DNA of 18,310 nt from Nanobdellota archaeon. Lineage in GTDB: Archaea; Nanobdellota; Nanobdellia; Pacearchaeales; GW2011-AR1. The notes under the pieces are model-generated. The model saw only the letters and a program-made list of their open reading frames with translations. It did no database searches and was not told the origin of the DNA. The stretch lies in contig JAHIEH010000001.1 of the NCBI GenBank assembly GCA_018901675.1, forward strand, positions 1 through 18,310, given 5' to 3'. How positions within the stretch are numbered: position 1 is the stretch's first letter; the number at the start of each line of letters is the position of its first letter. Made by a program: the position numbers and the translations under genes. Positions 13,786-18,310 of the stretch are shown one piece after another.

Positions 13786-13848
13786 GCTCAAAATTGCATT
13801 CATCTACACATTAAAATGTGCAGTTTTCTGCATCGGCAATTTTGACAT
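13786..13848 (+). repeat. Nested-hairpin element K (GCTC...GACAT type)
   Basis: GCTC (13786-13789) and GACAT (13844-13848) bound TCAAAATTGC (13788-13797) paired over 10 bp with GCAATTTTGA (13836-13845). Inside is CACATT/AATGTG (13807-13820, loop AA). It has the same layout as element F at 6710-6776 with different arm sequences. It ends 23 bp beyond the prf1 stop. Confidence 0.82.
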
Positions 13849-13871
13849 AAGCAAAAGCTTATTTTTCATTT

Positions 13872-14957
13872 TTAAACACTAAACCTAAGCAAAGCCCCAA
13901 TCCCTGAAAGATTGTAAAACTGCTCCCCTTCACTGGTTTCAGTGGAAACAATTTTAATTTTAGAAGAAATATTCTGCGCCATGCTTTTTAATTCACTTGC
14001 TATTTCCTTATCAATTTTTTTTGATAAAAATAAAGTGTCCACTGCCCCAAACCCAAGAGCTTTTTTAACCGGTTCATATCCATAAACTGCCTTGTCTGGA
14101 TTTTCTCCAAGAGTCTCAAAAAACGTTTCCATTAATTTTTTCTCACGAATAACTTCCTGCTCTGCAAGAATGTCTCTGCTTGCTTCAACAAGCAATTTAA
14201 GGCCTTGCTCATCTGCATCCCCGATATCTCGCACACCTATAACTTTATTTTTAAGTTGTGCGGTTAAATAATCCCCCTCTATAAATTCATCTTTTGTAGG
14301 AACCGGCCCGCCAACTAAAATGCCTTTAAGCTTTTTCATCTCAAAAAAATTCTTTTTCACTTCTTCTGCTATTCTCTTGTAAAAATCTCTTGTCAAACCT
14401 TCGGTAATCCTGTGAAACCTTTGAGCCGATTGTCCCCCCGCCTTTACCTTGCTTGGAACTCCAGAACTCATTTTGTGCAAAACTTCTATTCTCTTGCCTT
14501 CTAAAATTCCTATAGTTGCTTCCTTTCTGTCCATAACAAGCAAGCCAAAAACTTCAGATACCTCAAGCATCTCTTTTAATGCATCTAAAACAAATTCTTT
14601 GTCGCACCTGTAAAGCTTTGTTTTCAGAGACATCATTGGTTCAATACTCCACATCTGCAAATCTTCCTGCCCTTCCACCTGTGAGATGTTCCCGCAAAAA
14701 ACAGCAATTCCATTTTCAGGATTTTTTTTAAATGTTTTCAAGAACCTTATTATTTTTTCCAGGGCATTCATAACTGCATTTTGTGTGGCTCTGCTTTTTA
14801 TGTTCTTAGCGGTAGATTTCTCTGCTTCAAGCTGCTTCTGGGCAGACACAAGGCTGTAATCAGCAGGGACATAAACTGTAATCAATTCAGTGTGCCTTCC
14901 TTTAATCTTGCCAAGTTTTTCAACAAGTTCTTCAAGTTCTTCTTTTGATGCTGCCAT
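13872..14957 (-). CDS. prf1: Peptide chain release factor aRF1, short form without zinc minidomain
   Basis: 361 residues. It recognises all three stop codons and triggers peptidyl-tRNA hydrolysis. Domain 1 carries NIKS (52-55) and the YxCxxxF stop-decoding motif as YRCDKEF (116-122). Domain 2 carries the catalytic GGQ (174-176) in KAGGQSAQRFHR. Domain 3 ends IKIVSTETSEGEQFYNLSGI then GALLRFSV, the usual aRF1 ending. Archaeal aRF1 is normally about 410-420 residues; here VDTLFLSKKIDKE passes directly to IASELKSMAQNISSK, the place where the Cys-rich minidomain normally sits, so that insert is missing. The ATG follows the valS stop as TAA-A-ATG, indicating co-transcription and coupled translation with valS. 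Confidence 0.95.
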   Translation of the reverse strand: MAASKEELEELVEKLGKIKGRHTELITVYVPADYSLVSAQKQLEAEKSTAKNIKSRATQNAVMNALEKIIRFLKTFKKNPENGIAVFCGNISQVEGQEDLQMWSIEPMMSLKTKLYRCDKEFVLDALKEMLEVSEVFGLLVMDRKEATIGILEGKRIEVLHKMSSGVPSKVKAGGQSAQRFHRITEGLTRDFYKRIAEEVKKNFFEMKKLKGILVGGPVPTKDEFIEGDYLTAQLKNKVIGVRDIGDADEQGLKLLVEASRDILAEQEVIREKKLMETFFETLGENPDKAVYGYEPVKKALGFGAVDTLFLSKKIDKEIASELKSMAQNISSKIKIVSTETSEGEQFYNLSGIGALLRFSV

Positions 14958-14958
14958 T

Positions 14959-17337
14959 TTATATGATGTTGTGAGTTACTATTAAATCTTTCTTGAAATC
15001 GCATAATTCGTCGGGTATTTTAAACCCCTTGATTTCCGACCTCAAGCTCAATCCTTTATCTTTTTTTTCCTTCCATATTTTGCCGTTAAAATTAATAATA
15101 TTATCAATTAGAGATAAATTAGAAACTGCCTTTTTATACTCCGGCCATTCCTGGCTTAATAGGTTAATCCCTTTATTCTCTGCAATTGTTGTTGTTACCT
15201 GCGGGATTATCGGGTATATTAAAGTTAAAAATCTTTCAAGCAAAAAATGAAGGGTATATTTTGCAGAAAGACTTTCTTCCTCACTGAACTTTTTATCTTG
15301 GTTGTAAGCTCTTGCCTTGACTATCTCAATATAATTTGACGCAAAAACATCCCACAAAAATCTTCTTAATTTAATAGCAGGATGATAAAAATCATAAACA
15401 TTGTAGAATTCATCAGTTTCTCTGGTTAAATCTTCAGCATAATCTATAAATAATTTATCAAGTGAGATTATCTTCGGCTTTTTCCTCGGCTTTTCAAACA
15501 TCATCACGAATTTTGAAACATTAATTATTTTGGTGAGAGTTTTCCTTTCTGCATCTATCTTTTCCTTAGAAACACTCAAATCCTGCTTTGACAAATCTCC
15601 TTCTATTGCAGCCCATAATCTTATCGCCTCTGCACCAGATACCTTCACAATCTCGCGTGGGTCTATTACATTTCCCAAAGATTTAGCCATTTTTCTTCCT
15701 TTTTCATCCAAGAGATGCTGATGAATCCAAACATCTTTAAAACAAGGTTTTTCTGTTTCTAAAAAACCTCTAAGAAGAGTGTAGTAAAGCCAGGTTCTGA
15801 CAATTTCTTTTCCCTGAGGTCTTAAAGTTGCAGGAAAAGATTTCTTGAAAAAATCGCTGTCTTCTTTGTAGTGAAGAATATACAAATCGGAAATAGAGGA
15901 ATCCATCCAAGTGTCAAGAACTCTTTCTTCTCCTTTCCAGATTTTGCCTTTAAAATCCTTGACAACTCCTGCTTTCTTTCCTGCTTTAAAAACTTCTGCG
16001 TCGGCAGGAGGATTTTCTTTCCACGGCTTGTAATACTTCCCAGGTAGAGGAACAACAACTAAATTCTCACAATACCATAAAGGAATCTCTGTAGCATAAA
16101 ATCTCCGCCGAGAAATAGGCCAGTCGATAGATATAGAATCAATCCAGTCATCAAGTATCCTTTTAGAAAATTTAGGATAAAAATTGATTTCCTTTGCAAT
16201 TTTTCTTATCTTATCTTTAAATTCCAATTGTTTCAGGTAAAACTCCTGCATTTCAATAAATTCAATTTCTGCTCCTGATCTCTCAGAAATAGGTGTTCTA
16301 TGGGTAATCTTTTCTTGCTTAACTAACAAGCCATCTTTTTTGAGAGAATCAATCATCTTTTCTCTTGCTTCTTTAACTTTCAAACTTTTTAAAAATCCCG
16401 CATTTCCATTCATAGTTCCATCTTTGTTAATTGCTATTACTGGATTCAAATTCTGCTCCCTAAAAAATTGTATATCCGATAAATCTCCTGCAGAACACAT
16501 CATAACTAACCCTGTTCCCTTGTCTATTTGAGCCAAAGGATGTGCTTTGATAGGAATCTCCTTTTCAAAAAGCGGGCTTATTGCTGTCTTTCCTTTAAGA
16601 TGCTTATACTTTTCATCCTCTGGATTAAAAATAACCATACCGCAAGTGCATATTAATTCAGGCCTTGTAGTCCCGATAATTATTTCCTCTCTTGTGCCTT
16701 TTACTTTCCATTTAACATGATTAAATGTTGAAGGAATATCTTTATATTCAATTTCAGAATCTGCAATAGTTGTCTGCAGTTTTGAATCCCAATTGCTGAT
16801 TTTAGAATCTTCGTAAATAAGCCCTTTTTTGTATAAGTCAATAAAAGTTGCCTGAGTTAATTTTCTGTATTCAGGAGAGTCAGTAAGATAAACTGAACCT
16901 ATCTCTCTGCCTTTTTTGTAGGAAGTAAAGGATATTCCTAATTGAGCGAAACTGTCCTCTGTACCTGCAGAACCTTCATTTATTAATTTCTCACAGTACT
17001 CCAGAAACTTTTCTCTGCCGATTTCAAAGGGGGAAATATTAAACTTTTTTTCAGTAGCCAGCTCAATTGGCAGTCCATTCCTATCTAATCCTAACGGAAA
17101 AATAACCTCGAACCCTTTCATTCTCTTGTATCTTGCAAACATGTCCATAAAACAATAAGTTATTGCTTGGGCTATGTGGACAGGAGAGTTAACATAAGGC
17201 GGCGGGGTGTCTATAGAATAAATTTTCTTCTTGGTTTTTTTATCAAAATTGAACATTTCTGCCTTTTTCCACTTATCAGTTATTTTCTTTTCTATTTCAG
17301 GGTTCCAATTCTTGATTTCTTTTAAATCCAATTTCAT
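14959..17337 (-). CDS. valS: Valyl-tRNA synthetase
   Basis: 792 residues from ATG 17337, a class Ia synthetase that charges tRNA-Val. The ATP-binding HIGH signature appears as PPPYVNSPVHIAQA, with HIAQ at 54-57. The active-site strand is FPLGLDRNGLPIE (80-92). The CP1 editing domain contains GTTRPE (222-227), and PISRRRFYATEIPLWYC (407-423) is the family-typical segment. KMSKS appears as GRKMAKS (547-553). The C-terminal helical anticodon-binding domain follows 600. The frame extends eight codons further to a GTG at 17361, but that is within 7 nt of the TATA box at 17368-17375; ATG 17337 gives MKLDLKEIKNW, a normal N terminus. The usual metal-binding CxxC after WYC is not seen (WYCENLVVV). 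First gene of a valS-prf1 operon. Confidence 0.93.
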   Translation of the reverse strand: MKLDLKEIKNWNPEIEKKITDKWKKAEMFNFDKKTKKKIYSIDTPPPYVNSPVHIAQAITYCFMDMFARYKRMKGFEVIFPLGLDRNGLPIELATEKKFNISPFEIGREKFLEYCEKLINEGSAGTEDSFAQLGISFTSYKKGREIGSVYLTDSPEYRKLTQATFIDLYKKGLIYEDSKISNWDSKLQTTIADSEIEYKDIPSTFNHVKWKVKGTREEIIIGTTRPELICTCGMVIFNPEDEKYKHLKGKTAISPLFEKEIPIKAHPLAQIDKGTGLVMMCSAGDLSDIQFFREQNLNPVIAINKDGTMNGNAGFLKSLKVKEAREKMIDSLKKDGLLVKQEKITHRTPISERSGAEIEFIEMQEFYLKQLEFKDKIRKIAKEINFYPKFSKRILDDWIDSISIDWPISRRRFYATEIPLWYCENLVVVPLPGKYYKPWKENPPADAEVFKAGKKAGVVKDFKGKIWKGEERVLDTWMDSSISDLYILHYKEDSDFFKKSFPATLRPQGKEIVRTWLYYTLLRGFLETEKPCFKDVWIHQHLLDEKGRKMAKSLGNVIDPREIVKVSGAEAIRLWAAIEGDLSKQDLSVSKEKIDAERKTLTKIINVSKFVMMFEKPRKKPKIISLDKLFIDYAEDLTRETDEFYNVYDFYHPAIKLRRFLWDVFASNYIEIVKARAYNQDKKFSEEESLSAKYTLHFLLERFLTLIYPIIPQVTTTIAENKGINLLSQEWPEYKKAVSNLSLIDNIINFNGKIWKEKKDKGLSLRSEIKGFKIPDELCDFKKDLIVTHNII

Positions 17338-17367
17338 ATTAATTACATCCAACCAAAGCACAATAAC

Positions 17368-17375
17368 TTTTAAAA
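17368..17375. promoter_or_regulatory. Symmetric TATA box probably serving both valS (-) and secG (+)
   Basis: TTTTAAAA, its own reverse complement, lies 23-30 nt before the secG ATG (17398) and 31-38 nt before the valS ATG (17337). I see no equally good separate box for valS, although GATATAGATAG at 17380-17390 on the minus strand is an alternative. Confidence 0.5.
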
Positions 17376-17397
17376 ACTATCTATATCTTAAACAAGC

Positions 17398-17556
17398 ATG
17401 GCAGATTCAAAAGTAAATATGCCCGCTGGTTTCGGCGGATTGACAAGATTCAGTGAAGAATATGAATCCAAGTTTATGTTAAAACCAACTCATGTAGTTG
17501 CATTTATAATTTTAATTGTCATATTCAGAATTTCACTAGGGCTCTTCTTTAAATAG
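17398..17556 (+). CDS. secG: Preprotein translocase subunit Sec61-beta (SecG)
   Basis: 52 residues, normal for the archaeal protein. The cytoplasmic N terminus MADSKVNMPAGFGGLTRFSE contains the conserved PAG.GGL.R(Y/F) signature, followed by EYESKFMLKPTHVV and a single C-terminal TM helix (34-50). It is the small, non-essential-type partner of SecY and SecE in the protein-conducting channel. It has a leaderless-type promoter (17368-17375) and is followed after 12 nt by nac. Confidence 0.95.
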   Translation: MADSKVNMPAGFGGLTRFSEEYESKFMLKPTHVVAFIILIVIFRISLGLFFK

Positions 17557-17568
17557 AATGGATAAAAA

Positions 17569-17898
17569 ATGCTCCCAAATTTAGACCCCAAGAAGATGAA
17601 TGCTCTAATGAAACAAATGGGCATCAAACAGGAAGAGATAGATGCTTCAAGAGTTATAATTGAAAAAACAGACAATTCTAAGATTGTAATTGAAAACCCT
17701 TCTGTAATCAAAATGAATATGCAGGGGCAGGAAAGTTGGCAGATAACCGGAGATGAAAGAGAAGAGCAGGAAACCGGTTTCTCAGAAGAAGATATTAAAA
17801 CAGTAATGGAAAAAACCGGTTGCAGCAAAAAGCAGGCAGAAGATGCCTTAGAAGAAACTCAAGATATCGCAGAAGCGATTTTGGAGTTGAGTAAGTGA
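17569..17898 (+). CDS. nac: Nascent polypeptide-associated complex protein (archaeal NAC)
   Basis: 109 residues, usual length. The N terminus MLPNLDPKKMNALMKQMGIK then QEEIDASRVIIEKTDNSKIV leads into the NAC beta domain (26-62; IENPSVIKMNMQGQESWQIT). The C-terminal UBA domain (71-108) reads FSEEDIKTVMEKTGCSKKQA then EDALEETQDIAEAILEL. NAC binds ribosomes near the exit tunnel as a homodimer and shields nascent chains. Pairing with secG in one transcript fits a shared role at the exit tunnel and translocon. ATG 17569 is used; the ATG at 17558 is in another frame. There is no promoter of its own, so it probably depends on the secG promoter. Confidence 0.95.
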   Translation: MLPNLDPKKMNALMKQMGIKQEEIDASRVIIEKTDNSKIVIENPSVIKMNMQGQESWQITGDEREEQETGFSEEDIKTVMEKTGCSKKQAEDALEETQDIAEAILELSK

Positions 17899-17927
17899 GC
17901 TTAAACATTCACTCTACAATCCATAAT

Positions 17928-17936
17928 CTTATTAAT
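17928..17936 (+). promoter_or_regulatory. Weak TATA-like box for the gene at 17957
   Basis: CTTATTAAT lies 21-29 nt before ATG 17957, the same spacing as the other promoters here. Confidence 0.35.
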
Positions 17937-17956
17937 TTAACCAACCTCAATTTCTA

Positions 17957-18310
17957 ATGGAAAAATTCCTGGAATACCTTGAAACCGCTGAAAATATGAT
18001 TCGTACAGTAGACCATATGATTTATGTCACTTTTCCCCTAATTAAAGACAAAAGGCTTCTTCTTAAAATCATATCGGATATGAATACCGCGATTCTTGGG
18101 ATAATCAGTTCAATACTCCAGTATGAGTATCTGCAAAAAAGGATAGAGCTAACAAAAGATGCTTCATCAAATTTAAGGGTATTTATCGAGAAATGCGCCC
18201 CAAGATATCGAATGAATGAACAAGAAATTAAATCTATCACCAATTTAATCAACCTCGCTGAAAAACACAAAAAATCCCCATTTGAATTTGTGAGGGACGA
18301 GAAAGTGATA
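17957..18310 (+). CDS. Unrecognised helical protein, 3' end beyond the window
   Basis: ATG 17957 opens 118 codons with no stop before the window ends. The protein appears almost all helical: MEKFLEYLETAENMIRTVDH, a hydrophobic helix (KRLLLKIISDMNTAILGIIS), then EYLQKRIELTKDASSNLRVF and NEQEIKSITNLINLAEKHKK before SPFEFVRDEKVI. The long antiparallel-helix look with a charged surface could suit a HEPN-like or four-helix-bundle fold, but no RxxxxH-type catalytic motif is clear, so I assign no function. The competing 82-codon frame on the opposite strand (18022-18270) is a shadow. Confidence 0.68.
   Translation, partial: MEKFLEYLETAENMIRTVDHMIYVTFPLIKDKRLLLKIISDMNTAILGIISSILQYEYLQKRIELTKDASSNLRVFIEKCAPRYRMNEQEIKSITNLINLAEKHKKSPFEFVRDEKVI

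Noticed and set aside
13847..13862. ATAAGC/GCTTAT hairpin as a terminator for prf1
   Set aside because: On the minus strand it is not followed by a T tract (next bases GTCAAAATT) and it overlaps the GACAT end of element K, so it belongs to the element.

Overview
The window comes from an AT-rich archaeal genome, most likely a small-genome DPANN lineage (Pacearchaeota/Woesearchaeota-like; the lineage is my inference). The archaeal assignment rests on RadB, an archaeal-type DNA topoisomerase I, RNA polymerase subunit L, an MBF1-like zinc-ribbon/HTH protein, aRF1, Sec61-beta and archaeal NAC. It is also supported by TATA-like boxes about 22-31 nt before many start codons, with almost no room for a leader or Shine-Dalgarno site.

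Layout. 1-142 is the tail of a metallophosphoesterase. 189-1220 (-) is an unrecognised protein with several HTH-like segments. 1311-2384 (+) is a radical SAM protein and 2553-4919 (+) is topA, with two hairpin elements between them. 4916-6452 (-) holds two small unknown genes and radB. 6541-6935 (+) is a small promoter-bearing gene interrupted by a composite hairpin element. 6936-8750 (-) holds an AMMECR1 protein, rpoL and an MBF1-like gene. 8806-12643 (-) reads as an operon of scpB, a GT2 glycosyltransferase, a membrane-anchored thioredoxin-fold-like protein and a GT39-like membrane glycosyltransferase. 12683-13848 is a hairpin-rich zone holding the remains of a membrane-protein gene. 13872-17337 (-) is valS-prf1. 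17398-17898 (+) is secG (Sec61-beta)-nac, divergent from valS, and an all-helical unknown runs off the right edge.

Main discovery: a family of short nested-hairpin elements occurs at five places (about 2394-2513, 6644-6776, 12683-12811, 13005-13277, 13674-13848). Arm sequences differ between copies but pairing is kept, including compensatory changes. Many copies share flanks: GCTC...GACAT in one subfamily, ATCAAAA...TTTTAGGA in another. Two insertions sit inside genes. Removing 134 nt from one, or 279 nt bounded by ATAAAT direct repeats from the other, rejoins a sensible open reading frame. I read this as an undescribed non-autonomous mobile or structured element family; no autonomous partner is recognisable in the window.

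The remaining genes are mostly housekeeping: replication and repair (topA, radB, scpB), transcription (rpoL, MBF1), translation and protein export (valS, prf1, secG, nac), plus a surface-glycosylation group. The aRF1 appears to lack the zinc-ribbon minidomain, and ValRS has HIAQ in place of HIGH.
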